A stretch of DNA of 64,000 nt from NCBI RefSeq assembly GCF_002994745.2, contig NC_037091.1:5635501-5699500 (forward strand). The letters run 5' to 3'. The notes under the pieces are model-generated. The model made no database searches. It was given only the letters and a program-made list of their open reading frames with translations, and was not told the DNA's origin. This DNA comes from Rosa chinensis (lineage: Eukaryota > Streptophyta > Magnoliopsida > Rosales > Rosaceae). A program made the position numbers and the translations under genes. Positions 10,863 to 22,655 of the stretch are shown here, one piece after another (position 1 is the first letter of the stretch; each line of letters starts with the position of its first letter).

Positions 10863-13512
10863 TGACAGGACCCGCCCCGAATTTCACCCTGAAATCCGAG
10901 GTGGCCCTGTGGGGCCCACCTTAGGGATAACTCTACCAAAAATTCGGCAGAGTCACCTCTAAAATGGACTACCCAAAAACCTGTAAAACACACAAAACGC
11001 TTCAAGCAAACCAACCTTATACTCCTGGAGCCACCCTGCTCCCAATTACCAACAACTCTACTTTCACAAAACACAAACTCAAAAAATACTAATCCCAAAG
11101 GTTAATCAGAGCAATACTACTATACACAGGGATATAAAAGAAGAGTAAAGGATCAAGCGATCCTACACTGCAGAAGTAGTGACAACTATGCCTCAAATGT
11201 CATGTACGCCCGACCTCCACTAATTCGCCTGCAAACTGGGCATTAGAAACCGAAAGGCCCAGGGGAAAGTAGACGAAAACGTTAGCGTGAGCGGACAAAA
11301 ATAAACAATTTAAAGGAAAAAGGATTTCATACTTTCCCACATTTATTCTCTTTAATAACCGATGCATGCAACAATTAGAAAAAAATACATTTAGCTTTAA
11401 ATCCAAGAATTCCAAAACAATAAATCGACTAGCCTCGCTAGTCACCACATTCGAAACTATATCGTAAAACCGAAATCTCATTTCACAAGAAAATAAGACC
11501 AGCCCCGCTGGCTACAGTGAAAATCGGACTAGCCCCGCTAGTCAAGCAACGATAAAATATGGGGAAGAGGTTTCACCATACGAAAGAAGGGAGCCTCCTA
11601 GGCTCGGGTCGGAGTGTCCCACACTCTGGAGCATCCCATGCTCTGCTCTTACTCACCCACAAACACATAGTAAGCAGGGAGGAGTACTAATAAGCTAGCT
11701 AGCAATAAAATATAGCGACCCAGGTATGGTGGGTAAAAACTATTAAAATCCAATAAATCCTTAAAGATTCCCCATGTCCCACGAATAAAGAAAACACGGG
11801 TACGATTCCCAACCGTACCCGAAAATTCTCGTAAAGTCGTATAAATTAACAGCGTGTCCCACACGCTAAAGAAATAAGTAGATTGTCAATGAGGCATTCC
11901 CAATGCCAAAATCGAATATCGATAAATAAACATGGAGGTTTACTCCAACAAAACTCAATTTGTAAATAAAGTCTCAAATCGACGAATATAAATATAATAT
12001 AAATAGTATAAATCCGGAAATCACATCGAAAACAATTCGTCGAAAATTAACATCAATTATAAATTTGAATCCGAGCATAACAACTTAATAACCGAAACTC
12101 ACCACCGGTATAAATCAATATTTATTTCATGAGAAACATTATTGAAAGCAAATCCACGAGATAAATCGTAAATAAATTCCAAAATCAATTTATATGATTG
12201 GAAAATAATATGTTAATTAATTAAAGCATTAATTCAAGAAAAACATTTGCATGCATCCATACTTAAAAGCAAAGGTCCACTCACAGTACTATTGGGCAAC
12301 CACGCAAACGAGTTCCTTCATCTAGCCGTAGCTCGCGACATTGCCCTGTACACAATTATATTTCCGTAAATGGTAATCCGATAAAATAAATACGAACCTA
12401 AACGAAACCTCTAAAAACCCTATCTCCAATACTTCTCAAATTCCACCCAAATCTCTTCACAATTCCAATTCCTCAATTTACATATTCCACAATGAAAACG
12501 AGGGAAATCCGACGGCCGGATTTCCCATAATTCCACCACAAAACTCCAAACTTCGAAAATTCACAAACAATTCCAAACTCCTCCAAAATTCACCAAACTT
12601 CACATACAAGCTCTACAACATTTCTACAATTTAATGGGCTAAAAACCGGAATTAAAACACTGCCCTACACGCTGCAGCCGCCGCCCATAGTGGCTGCGCC
12701 GCCGCCGCCGCCACCAGCTCCGATGGCCACCAAATTTTGGCAGCACCATCATCTCATCATTCCAAACACTTTTCTCAACTACCACAACCCGAGAAAACAA
12801 CTAGACCTAGGTCAACAATTAAGAAAACAGTAAACCCAGATTGATGAATAGTACCAAGAAATTCAAACCTTCGATTCTTCCTCCACGGTGCAAATCGTGG
12901 CTCAAGGCTAGGGGCAAAATGATCCTTGGCAAAAACCGAACCTTCGACGCCGGTTTGGTGGCCGGAGACGGCCGGAATCCGAAGATATTGACGTTGACTC
13001 AAACTTCTACAGTAAAGTTTTCCGGCTTGGTTCTTCTTTTTCCGGCCAAACCGCCGTTAGTTATCGCCGTGGGGAGGTTGGGTAGAAGTAGAGGAGTCCA
13101 ACGGTGCTGGTTATTCGCTCCCAGGTGGCCGGAAGAGGGAGATGGCCGGAGTTGCAGAGAGAACCGAGGAGAGGAAGAAAAACGCGGGGGAGGAGGAGAG
13201 AGAGAGAAAAAAGGAAAGTTACCTGCCAACAGTAAAAATTCAAATATATACTACTTACCATGAACAGTAATTTTCACATTTTCGCTTATAACTTTGGCAT
13301 ACGAGCTCCAATTTTTACGTACCACATATGCACGCGCTCGGTTTAACGTCCTCTACAACTTCCATGAAGAACATTTTCTCAAATTTTCACCCGAACAAAA
13401 AGTCAACTTTTAGGGCCACTAAAAGTATCGAAACAGAGTAAAAAGTGAAAGTAATTGTCGTTTACCGTCCAAATGACTAGTAAACAGGTGAATTTAGGTT
13501 CGGGACGTTACA
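10863..13512 (-). mobile_element. solo LTR, family B (TGTAACG...CTGTCA), 2.65 kb
   Basis: On the minus strand it begins TGTAACGTCCCGAACC and ends GGGTCCTGTCA, with a perfect 5-bp duplication GGTCC (10858-10862 and 13513-13517). No second LTR or internal region is present, so recombination between LTRs probably removed the body. The same family starts at 61614 on the plus strand. It contains a hairpin array (11427-11907) and a GC-rich stretch (12660-13200, minus strand), probably leader sequence. The open frames at 12841-13263 and 12999-13229 are compositional and match nothing I recognise. It lies inside the SMT1 intron after 10851. Confidence 0.88.
11427..11907 (-). repeat. array of about nine short hairpins with a CCC loop (LTR family B)
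   Basis: Short perfect or near-perfect inverted repeats follow each other about every 20-80 bases, e.g. GACTAGC-CTC-GCTAGTC, GACTAGC-CCC-GCTAGTC, GAGTGT-CCC-ACACTC, GAGCAT-CCC-ATGCTC, AGCGTGT-CCC-ACACGCT and GGCATT-CCC-AATGCC. The loop stays close to CCC while the stem changes and pairing is kept. Confidence 0.8.
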
Positions 13513-14543
13513 GGTCCAGTATATTAAGTTCATGTTCTAGGAGGTTCCTTTATGAAGTACTCCTCGCCTCTCTTTTAATTTTCTACAGCAATGAGTTAAT
13601 AATTTATACTTTGTACTTGTTTCTAAATGATGCAGGTTGACTTCATGAAAATACCATTTCCTGAAAAAACGTTTGATGCGGTATACGCAATTGAAGCTAC
13701 CTGCCATGCACCAGATGCAGTAAGTTGCCTTTTTAGTAGCTAGGAGACTTCCAACTAATTTAAATGTCAAAAGCAAACACTCAGGGGTACATTCAGATGC
13801 GTCTGTTGGCTTAATGTTTGGTTCTTTCTGTGCGGTATGGATGTTACAAAGAGATTTATAGAGCACTAAAACGTGGTCAATGTTTTGCTGTATATGAGTG
13901 GTGCATGACTGATTCATTTGATCCCAATAACGTAGAACATAAAAAAATTAAGGAATGGACTGGATGCATAAATCTAGGTGTTGATGTAATATTTAAATTG
14001 CTTCTGAATGGATTTTAGATTTTGAGTACACACACATGAACATAATTTTATTGATACAGGCAGAGATTGAGATTGGTGATGGCCTCCCGGACATCAGATT
14101 GACGGTAAAGTGCCTTGAAGCTTTGAAACAAACAGGTTTTGAGGTCAGTTGAGAAGTATTTCATTCTTTCTGAAATCATATAACATGTGAGCAATTTTTT
14201 TATTTAATTTTATTTGCTTCTTTTTCCTTGTAAAGGTGATTCTTCTATCTATATTGGATGATCTGCATATTTTTTTTTCTCCTTTGCACCTTAAATTGTT
14301 CAACTCATGCAATTATTGCTACTCAATTATGATGTCCAGTTGTGAATATTAGTTGCTTAGATCAAAGTAGTTGCGGTTGATACCCAGTTCTTTTTCCGTG
14401 ACGACAATTGGAGCCGTGACGACAATTGGAGCCATAACTTCAATTGATAATGTTGGGTCTCTTCTATATGTATGCAAATCGTGTCGTATAGCAAGCTCAC
14501 TTATTATACAGAATCGCAAGATTCACAAAGTTAAGTATTTCAG

Positions 14544-14548
14544 GTTAG
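14544..14548. repeat. target-site duplication GTTAG
   Basis: GTTAG here and at 17104-17108 exactly flank the solo LTR. Confidence 0.85.
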
Positions 14549-15181
14549 TGATTACATGCAATTCCATGCATGTAATTGTATCTAAAACACTAGAAATAAG
14601 TTAATCCTTAAGTCAATTATTATGTAATTAATTAATTTATATTTATTTTATTATAAATAAGCAGAGTTGCGGAAACGAGATAGAATAGCATAAAAATGAT
14701 GAAAATTTGAGCTTTCGACAAAAAGACGAAATTATGGATACCTTATTAGCCAAAGCTTAATTGCTTAATTGTATAATTAAGACTTTGGTTAATTAACCAA
14801 CAGTGGAGGACAGCAACGTGCAGCACCCAAAGAAAGTATGGGTTAATTGCCCATTGATTAATTGATCACTTAACACGTGACGTGGCAATTTCACTTTCCT
14901 TTTCATTCACCACCATGTGACATTCATTACCAGCCAAACCCTCATCTCTTCTCCTTGGTATATATATTGATGCATCATTCTCTTTAGGGGAGAGAACCAG
15001 CAGCGCCGCACCAAAAACAGGGCAGCCCTTTAGGCTGCTCTCATTCCTCTCCTTCTTCTCTATTTTTCAGATTTTTGTTAGTTTTATTTTAGAGAATTGA
15101 AGAATTACTCACTCAAAACTTCAAGCATTCATCAAAGACCTCTACCTCTACAATATTCAAGACTTGGGTAATTGTGGGAGT

Positions 15182-15492
15182 CACCGGCGGATCCACATAG
15201 AGGCCAGCTTAGGCAGTTGCCTAGACTGGATTTTTGAATTTACACAGGTTTGGTATAGGCAAGGTATGTAAAAATGACAGAAATAGGGCAAAATTAGGTG
15301 AATTGGTGAAGAAAATGGCAGAAATAGGGCAAAACTATGGCCAAATCAGGGTAAACTGTTCACAATTTCCTCCAAAATCTTCACAATTGCCTCCAAAATC
15401 TATAGCTTCCCTCTAATTTTCCTCCCTTCCCCTTTTACTTCAACCTGCCATTGTCTTGCCTTACCTGAAAAAAATTTCTGGATCCGCCACTG
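15182..15492. mobile_element. hAT-type MITE, 311 bp
   Basis: The ends carry inverted GGCGGATCCA/TGGATCCGCC within a few bases of the termini, flanked by a perfect 8-bp duplication GTGGGAGT (15174-15181 and 15493-15500). The 8-bp duplication assigns it to the hAT superfamily. No transposase. Confidence 0.8.
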
Positions 15493-16118
15493 GTGGGAGT
15501 TGTAATTCAAGACTAGTCATGCTAGCTTTTTATCTATTTGTGATTATTCTTGTTTTCTCCTACGCTTCTATACTCTTTTCCCTTTGAATTTTGTATCTTT
15601 GATGTTCATAATTATGGGTTGTGAGTAATTTTCTTGTTGGGGGTTAGGGTTGTGTCCCTAACCCAAATTTTGTGTAAAAGATGTTTAATTTAATGTAATG
15701 ATGTAACTTTTATATGATGGATGCTTATTTAAATTATTGTTGGGTTAAAATGCATGTCTAGGAGCCTAGTCAACTCTAGGGTGTGTATTTTGAGCATGTC
15801 TATGACAGAGTTAGAGGCTTGACCCCCTCTAATTCTTAAGCTAGAAACCTTCAATTTCTTATTCGAAGGGTTATAAGCATGATGATTTACACCCGTTCTG
15901 TGATTGCTCGGGCTGATCGCTTAGTAGTCTAATTTCTCGATCTCTAGGCCTCTTGATGTGAATTAGTGACCCTTGAACCGGCTCTAATTCATGTCAAGTG
16001 AGTTCCTACGGCATTTGAACCGGAGTAGGAATACAATGAAAGGGAATTTCAGTCCTTGAGCCTTGAACCGCCTTGGACACTACTACCACCAAAGTAGGAA
16101 ATTTGCATCTATATTATA

Positions 16119-16294
16119 GGGTTAAATACTGCTTACTCCCTATACTTATCGGGTTTCATCGTTTCAGTCCCTGACCTTCGAATTTCACCTAAAAAGTCTC
16201 TGAACTCTCAATTTCGTCTTAATTGGTCCCTGCCTTCAAGCATCCGTCAAAAACTCCGTTATCTTCCCCTAAAAAGTCTATTATACCCTCATTT

Positions 16295-16343
<49 letters not shown>

Positions 16344-16696
16344 CTCTTCCTCTTTCTTTCTTTTTTTTTAAAATTTTTCTTCTTCTTTTTACCTCTTCTT
16401 CTTCTTCCACGTCTCTCGCCTCCTTCTGTTCACCTCCTCATCAAGATGGTTCCAATCCACAGACCTTCAAGAGGTGAAATGAAAAAAAGAAATAAAAGAG
16501 AGAGAAAAAATAAATTTAAAAAAACAAAGTAAGTGAGGCCATAATAGACATTTTCAGCAACTTTAACAGAAAATTTTGACGGCAGGGACCAATTGGGAGG
16601 AAATTGAGAGTTTAGGGACTTTTTAGGTGAAATTTGAAGGTCAGGGACTGAAACGATGAAACCCTATAAGTATAGGGAGTAAACAGTATTTAATCC
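16119..16696. mobile_element. Mutator-type MITE, 578 bp, long terminal inverted repeats
   Basis: Inverted repeats of about 140 bp begin GGGTTAAATACTG and GGATTAAATACTG and contain TTTCATCGTTTCAGTCCCTGACC on both arms. A perfect 9-bp duplication TATATTATA (16110-16118 and 16697-16705) marks Mutator-like transposition. The centre holds a (TA)n tract (16301-16341) and pyrimidine-rich DNA; the short open frames there (16219-16532) are repeat artefacts. Confidence 0.88.
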
Positions 16697-17108
16697 TATA
16701 TTATATTAGCTTCCGACATATAGAATTTGGGTGAAGGAACCTCCCTTACACCCGACATTCCCATTTATTTAGTTAAACTTTTATTAATTTCTTTGCATTT
16801 TTATTAGTTGCTTTACATTTTATTACTTTTTGTTAACCTAAAATCAACTCTCAGAATATTAAACTCCTATACGTTGTAAATAATCATCACTAGGCTCTTA
16901 GTTTTGATTAGGCTTTGGTGAAAATCAAAGCCGAGCATTGCTAAATCTTGGTGCCTTAGATTAGTATTTTTATTCACTTTATTTTCCTTTATTTGCTTAG
17001 TGATTTTAGTTCCGACTACCCAAGGATTGTGGGTTAGCCACTAATCCCCGTGGAAGTATCTTAACACGATTCGTACGCTTCCGAGAGTATATGCATCAAG
17101 TCAGTTAG

Positions 17109-17790
17109 TTTTGTCCAATATTTTATTACCAAATGCACATTGCTATACTGCTCACTATACATTGTAAAAACCAAGAGCGGCATGGAACGGATGAATATAC
17201 CTTTACTATTGCAGGTAGTAAGCAGATGTATAATGTACTTTGTATAGTTTGGTAATAGTAACCTGATCAACTAACTGCCTTCACTAAGCAAGGAAGCAAT
17301 ATTTTGGTAATGTCTAATTTTACTTGCATGGTTTTAATTTTAGGTGGGCATTGTATGTTGTGGATGTCATTCTAGAGCAGCTTGCTGGGTTTCTGCTATC
17401 CATATCTCTCTATTGAGAGAGTCATGGTACTTTGACGCGATGAAGACTAGGCTCAAACATAGGTTAGAACTGTTAAGGCTTTTATTATAGAACTCTTTAG
17501 TTAAGAAAGAGCAATGTGGTTATGGTGAAATGACCCGCAGATTTTTGTCTTAGTGCGTTAGGTATATGATCGAGATAAGATGGTGTTTTTTGGTTCTCTC
17601 AATCATAATGTCAACGTTAGGTTTAGAATTGTGGAATTGATAGATTGTATTTTGGATGATAGATGCAATAAAATAATTGGCTTCATTTTGTTGGCTGATT
17701 TTAGTCCAATTTTATGGCTTTGATGAAATGGTTGAAAAGCAACATATGCAGGTTTCATAATCTGTTGTATCAACAAAATGGAAACAACAT
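17109..17790 (+). other. CACTA-1 interior without recognised exon
   Basis: AT-rich DNA. An acceptor-like TTTTAG at about 17343 is followed by a short frame that I do not recognise. It may be SMT1 intron or further captured DNA. Confidence 0.35.
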
Positions 17791-18530
17791 AAACAAACAA
17801 TAATCACTTGTTTCTACTTACTTCAAACAACATAAAAGTGGACTTGAAATGATTATCAAACAACAGAATTAGGTGGTTACATGTATTGATATTAACACAC
17901 ACAACAGAACTTGACTAAAACAGTGGTTGAAAGTCCAAACAAACGACAGAAAAATGAGACTGAATACTATTTCAGACAACAGAAATTGGAGTCTAGACTA
18001 TACTCCAAGTGAGATTCAAACAACATAAAAGAACTAAAATTGTAGCTGGAAATCAAATCTAACCACAACAAACACAATTATCTGTAGTACAAACGAATCT
18101 CAAACAATATAACTCACAGTATAAATATTGTTGTGTACAAAATCAGTTGACATATAACTGTCATTATGTTTTGAATCAGACAACAGAAGCATCAACTAAG
18201 CTTCAATATTGGTTCAATCAAATGACAGAAACAAGTAAAACTCTGTCATGTTAAATTAACTACATCGACCGATATTTTGTTAAACTCGTCGATGAAGTGA
18301 ATTCCCAACAACATTAATATGTAGTAGTAATATGTTTCAAACGACAGATAGTCCCTAATTTTTCAATATTGGGTACTTCAAGCGATAGTACCTTAAACTG
18401 AATCTGTTGTCTGAGTGCATAATCAATGACGGAGAATATCTGTCGACTGAGTGACTTAGAGACGGCAGCCACCTAGACAACAGATTTTTATTTCATCAGA
18501 CGACATATCATATCTGTCGAATGAAGGCTT
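17791..18530 (+). repeat. CACTA-1 right subterminal repeat array (CAGACAACAG type)
   Basis: More than a dozen variants of AAACAACAGA/CAGACAACAG in both orientations crowd into 700 bases before the terminal repeat. Their reverse complement matches the motifs at the left end (TGTTGTCTGA). Such arrays are transposase-binding sites in CACTA elements. Confidence 0.85.
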
Positions 18531-18546
18531 TTTTGACATAGTGAAT

Positions 18547-18913
18547 GAGCTCCATCATCCATATCCAATACCACCAAATCCGCTAACAAGTAGAAGTTGT
18601 CAACTTTGATTAATACATCTTCACCAACGCCCATAGCTCTAATAATGCTCCGGTTCGCAAGTTGTAAGTATATAGGAGTAGCTTTAATAGGGCCTAGATC
18701 AAGTTTCCGGAAAGTCTCAAAAGAAATAATGTTAACACTTGAACCAAGGTCCATCAAAGCTCTATCGAAAGTTTTCTCACCAATAGTGCATGAGATATTG
18801 AAGCTCCCCGGATCCTTAAGTTTTGGAAGGATCCATCCTTGCAAGATAGCACTAACCTCCTCACAAATTTCAAACCGCTCATCATTCTTTATCTTCCTCT
18901 TATGGGTGCACAA
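18547..18913 (-). pseudogene. Ty3/gypsy protease, N-terminal part
   Basis: Minus-strand translation gives SCTIGEKTFDRAL, then DLGSSVNIIS (the active-site D-x-G position, DLG as in many Athila/Tat-type elements) and VVLDMDDGAH. The domain breaks off at the CACTA-1 target site; its continuation is at 2278-2729. Residues after GAH read into the transposon end and are not part of the protein. Confidence 0.88.
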
Positions 18914-19162
18914 GTCCTTTAGAAATTTGCATAAACTGGCATTTGTCGAATAAGCTCAATCAAAGGTATATTGACATTGACCTACTTTAAGATATCATGC
19001 ACTTCAGACATTAAACCAACTTTCTTCTTCTTCCCACCCTTCTTCACATTTTCTTTTCTTGGCACATTAGGGTAAGGAAGTTGAGGTTTTGGTGTGCTCA
19101 AATCAGGAGGTGGATCAAATGTGAAACTCCTGGTGGTGCCTCTAAGAGTATTCACGGTCCCA

Positions 19163-19807
19163 CTAGGTAGCCCTCAAGGCCTCTCCTAATGATGAATAGA
19201 CCGGACCATTTCTATCACTAGAGCTACCATGAACATGTAGGTCTTCCTCCTTATTCCTCCCTTCCTTTTCTCTTAAAGTAGATGGCTCAAACTTATTAGG
19301 AGTGGGTCTAATGGCATTAAGAACCTTCCTAGAGGTGCCATTGGCCTTAGATGGGTCCCTAGCATTCATGGCCTCACCATCTATTCTAGGGGCCGAGATA
19401 TCCTCATCCCTAGGAGTGTTATTTCTCAATAAAGCTCTTTCCTTACCACTATCAATCAAACCATACTTACTTGCATCATTTTCAATGGACAAGAAACCAT
19501 AATCACTATCAGGAATAGCCCCTCCGGAGGGTACATCTTCTTCCCCTCCGGCTACCTTATTCACCCCTTTATTTCTTCCTTTTGCATTCAAAGTCACATC
19601 ACCCACTCCATATTTACCGGAAGGTACATTTTCTTCTCTTCCGGTCTCATCCTCCCTATAATAAAAAGATTCATGATGTGTATACAATTGATCATCAACA
19701 ACAACATAGCGAAGAGGTACATTTTCTTCCCTCTTGGTCCCATATGAACGCAAATCATCATCATGCACAAATAAAGGATTTGAATGAAAACTAGAAGATG
19801 AGGGCAT
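19163..19807 (-). pseudogene. gag-protease linker of the gypsy element
   Basis: An open stretch of about 214 codons, acidic and hydrophilic, with a repeated E-EN/DVPSG/L motif (three copies). It lies between gag and protease in the right orientation. No domain recognised; a frame change separates it from gag. Confidence 0.55.
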
Positions 19808-20109
19808 GTAAACATGATTATCATATACCTTTCCTGAATGTAAAGTGGTTATGGCAATACATTCATGGACTTTTCCTCTTAGTTTGGTCGCGGTTGTGAA
19901 GGTAGGGCTCCTTGTGGACGTGCTTCAAGCTCTTTTGACCCAATTGAACCTCTAACTTTCCCACACATTGTACAAGTGAACTTTGACCTTGAGCGAGAAT
20001 ACTAAGAGTTTGATTGGTCTTCGCTTGGCTTTGTGTAAGAGAAGTATTACTTTGAGCTAGGGTGGCCAATATATCATCCCTATGAGACTTCTTTGGCTCC
20101 AGTTATGGT

Positions 20110-21383
20110 GCATGCCTATTTTGAAATCTGGGATGAGCATTTTGTGTAGGATTGACACCTCCAAATGATTGAGAATTTTTGACCAAACCCTTGAGTGTCA
20201 TGTGGGGCTCTTCCATAAGCATGTGTAGCACCAAAAGATGGCCCTTGGCCTTGAGAATTGTGACTAGATGCTTGCTGCCCATAATGATTTTGTCCACCAA
20301 ATTGTGTGTTCCCATGGCCGTGGGGACCAAAAGATGAAGAATTAAGGCCTTGATTTCCTCCATATGAGTGAGAACCACCTTGGTGTGCATTAGAGGACCC
20401 TCCACCATCTGTCCATGAGAAATTTGGGTGATTACGCCAACCCAAATTATATATTGTGGAATAAGGGTCATTTCGTGGTGGCCTTTGATAAGAACTAACC
20501 GCTTTAACTTGCTCCTCAACAAATTCCGGAAATTGTGAAGCCAAGTGACAATCATGAGGAGAATGATGAAGGACTCACAATTCATGCAAAGATATGAAGA
20601 ACTAACACTCTTGACATGTGAAGAAGAAGTACCATTACCCTTTTGTGCTTGAAGAAGCATCTCAAATTTCTTGTCAATCTTTGCACCAAGCCTTTCAAGC
20701 TTAGAACTCATAACTTCATCATTTCTAGAAACATGAGAAATATAATATACACGTCTACCACGAGGCTCCATAGAATTATCACTGCCTCTAGTACCATATG
20801 CATGTGAATCACGACCTCTACATGTAGTGTGGTCATCTCTACCTCCTCTTCTCCTTTGATGATTATCCCATTGACCGGATTGTGTAGACACTTCCTCACA
20901 AATATCCCAAGCGGCATTGAGACCTTTCTTTAGAAAATTTCCACCCGATACATTATCCAACCTTCTTCTATCATCAATAATCAACTCATTGTAGAAAGAC
21001 TCACAAAGAAGCCACTTTATAAGTCCATGATGAGGGCAACCTAACTCAATATCCTTGAAGCGCTCCCATGCATCATAAAAAGTCTCATTATCCTCTTGAA
21101 AGAACTTGGTCAAGCTATCCCGTATATAAGTAGTCCGATGATGTGGATAATAAGCATTCAAGAAGACTCTTCGCATATCTGCCCTAGAGAGAATGGATCT
21201 TGACTTAAGCTTATGAAACCATGTGCGTGCTTGATCTTTCAAAGAAAATGAGAATAATCGAAGCTTTAAACCCTCCAAAGTTAATCCTCCCAAGTGCATA
21301 GTGGAACATATGGCATCAAACTCAATTATATGATCATACGGCCTCTCACTAGCCATGCCATAGAAAGTAGGTAGAATAGACAA
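20110..21383 (-). pseudogene. gypsy gag polyprotein (capsid-type), frameshifted
   Basis: The protein starts at 21383. It contains the classic plant gag capsid signature: ARTWFHKLKSRSI, then a leucine-rich block and DAWERFKDIELGCPHHG. A cysteine/histidine knuckle-like CMNCESFHHSPHDCH appears only when the frame shifts near 20560-20600, after which a Gly/Asn/Ser/His-rich C-terminal tail continues in the other frame (20544-20116). One indel therefore breaks gag. Confidence 0.85.
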
Positions 21384-21562
21384 TGAAAAATAAAAAGTAC
21401 TATTAAAATGAGTAAACTAACCAAAGAAGTGAAAAATCAAAATGGAAAATAAACAACTAGACAAAGAAACAAGAGATGTAAACAAAAATAACGATAAAAG
21501 TATGCTAAAAGTTACCCAAAATGCCAATTACCAAGGGATCGATTAAGATCCAAAGACCCTAA

Positions 21563-21580
21563 TCCCCAGCAACAACGCCA
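21563..21580 (-). promoter_or_regulatory. primer-binding site, tRNA-Asp type, decayed
   Basis: The minus strand reads TGGCGTTGTTGCTGGGGA. The standard Athila/Tat site is TGGCGCCGTTGCCGGGGA, so three positions are C-to-T changes, typical of methylated-cytosine decay. It starts one base after the LTR end AAGTCA. Confidence 0.85.
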
Positions 21581-21581
21581 T

Positions 21582-22613
21582 TGACTTAATTCATAAACTC
21601 TTGCAAGCGTACGAATCATTGTCAAGTAAGGGAATTATTAAAACCTTGATTATAGTACCTCGGGGATTAGGCGTTGGACCTAACGAGGTAATTGGCGGTA
21701 GGATACGAAAATAACAAACAAAAAAATATATGAAAAATATATATATTCACAATCAAGGCACCAGGCCTCGGCAATGTTCGGCTTAACTCACACTAAACCT
21801 AATCAAAGCCACCAATTTGTAGCCCAAATGAGTTATCCACAATGGAAAGTAGAATTTTGTTCGGAAGTTTTAAATTGAGAATTAACTAAATTAAATGCAA
21901 ACTAAAATAAAAGCAAACAACTAATTATCAAGCAAGAAATTAAAATTGGAATTCAAACTAATGGAAACATGGGAGTGTCGAGTGATTTACACTAACTATA
22001 TTGTAAACATCGATATCAATTTCACAAATACATGCATTTCCTATATGTGTCGAGCCCCTATCTAGTACTGGTTAAGTCTACTAAATCGATTATCCTTTCG
22101 GTGTATTGACTATGCCGGTTAAGACCACAATCAACTTTCTAATTTGGGCATTACGCCGGTTAAGGTCGCAATATCCAAAATTAGAGGTCTAGAGAGCAAG
22201 ATAATAGAGACCCAAGCAAGTTTAGCTACAATTAAGCTAGCTAATTGTCACCACACTTAAATCTTAGATGCCACAAGACTAATAAGTTGTCAATTTATCA
22301 ATCTGTTCATCACAATTGCCCACAACATAATTTCAAAGGGTAACAAAGCCTAGAAACTTGTTTCTAAGGACCAATAAATTCGGATTTAAAGCATATACAA
22401 TGGAAATTGCACTTATTTCATTTAAAACATCAATATTTACACAAGATGAGTTAGAGTTTCACTACCCTAACTCTCAAAATTGAACTACTCACAATTCATT
22501 ATCAAATACATAAGAAATTATGAGTAATGATAGAGGAGAGAGAGAGCACAAGCTACGCTCACAAAGTGAGGTGGGTCGTGCGCCGCTATCCATCTCTCTC
22601 TCAAAGTGATGGG

Positions 22614-22620
<7 letters not shown>
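21582..22620 (-). repeat. partial 5' LTR of the gypsy element (family A)
   Basis: Related to the solo LTR at 14549-17103. It ends AAGTCA on the minus strand and contains the repeated CCGGTTAAG blocks at 22060-22180. The U3 part is lost. Confidence 0.75.

Positions 22621-22639
<19 letters not shown>

Positions 22640-22655
<16 letters not shown>

Larger units (their letters stand above)
10246..14143 (+). pseudogene. SMT1: sterol C-24 methyltransferase (SMT1) fragment, six exons, defective
   Basis: Plant SMT1 adds the C-24 methyl group to cycloartenol from S-adenosylmethionine. Six exons of the central part are present on the plus strand: 10246-10296, 10569-10623, 10804-10851, 13636-13719, 13836-13952 and 14060-14143. 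They give recognisable family strings such as [37 protein letters not shown] and EIGDGLPDIRL. Damage: the first exon has lost bases inside the SAM-binding VGCGIGGP motif, causing a frameshift; the acceptor before 13836 reads GG instead of AG; the donor after 13952 reads GA instead of GT. The N-terminal exons and the exons after the EALKQ-GFE segment are missing, and a 2.65 kb solo LTR sits in the third intron. Intron retention shows capture at the DNA level. Non-functional. Confidence 0.9.
14549..17103 (+). mobile_element. solo LTR, family A (TGATTACATGCA...AAGTCA), with two MITEs inside
   Basis: Ends TGATTACATG and AAGTCA with a perfect 5-bp duplication. The sequence is homologous to the LTR at 35899-45828 and to the LTR end at 21582-22620: all share the block TTCCGACTACCCA...GGATTGTGGGTTAGCCACTAATCCCCG or close variants. 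A TATA-like TATATATAT at about 14959 and AGGGGAGAGAACC downstream look like the promoter and transcript start. About 900 bp of its length is two later MITEs (15182-15492 and 16119-16696). It is inserted in CACTA-1 downstream of the last SMT1 exon. Confidence 0.88.
2733..18543 (+). mobile_element. CACTA-1: 15.8 kb gene-carrying CACTA (En/Spm) transposon
   Basis: The left end reads CACTATGTTAAAAAA and the right end, on the other strand, CACTATGTCAAAAAA. The terminal inverted repeats match over about 24 bp with a few changes. A 3-bp duplication (AAT) flanks the element. Subterminal DNA at both ends is loaded with variants of TTGTTGTCTGA/CAGACAACAG (for example 2794, 2852, 3692 and many between 17790 and 18530), the repeat type that binds the transposase in this superfamily. 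No TNP1/TNP2-like transposase was recognised, so it is non-autonomous. The cargo is plus-strand host exons: eL40 (9475-9539) and SMT1 (10246-14143). It later received an LTR element, two solo LTRs and two MITEs, which make up about two thirds of its length. Confidence 0.9.
18544..22620 (-). mobile_element. Ty3/gypsy retrotransposon (Athila/Tat-like), truncated and split
   Basis: In minus-strand order: LTR end (22620-21582), primer-binding site (21580-21563), gag (21383-20110), a linker region and protease (18913-18547), continuing at 2729-2278 beyond CACTA-1. Reverse transcriptase, RNase H and integrase are absent from the window. The LTR is cut on its 5' side near 22620, where a (TA)n tract and a different repeat begin. 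It is the oldest layer of the left-hand stack. Confidence 0.85.

Noticed and set aside
12841..13263. 140-codon frame near the SMT1 exons
   Set aside because: It lies in the GC-rich part of a solo LTR, overlaps open frames on the other strand and has no known domain.
10246..14143. A functional SMT1 gene
   Set aside because: Frameshift in the SAM motif, two broken splice sites and missing terminal exons.
16219..16532. Open frames rich in Ile-Tyr or Glu-Lys-Arg
   Set aside because: They come from (TA)n and pyrimidine/purine tracts inside a MITE.
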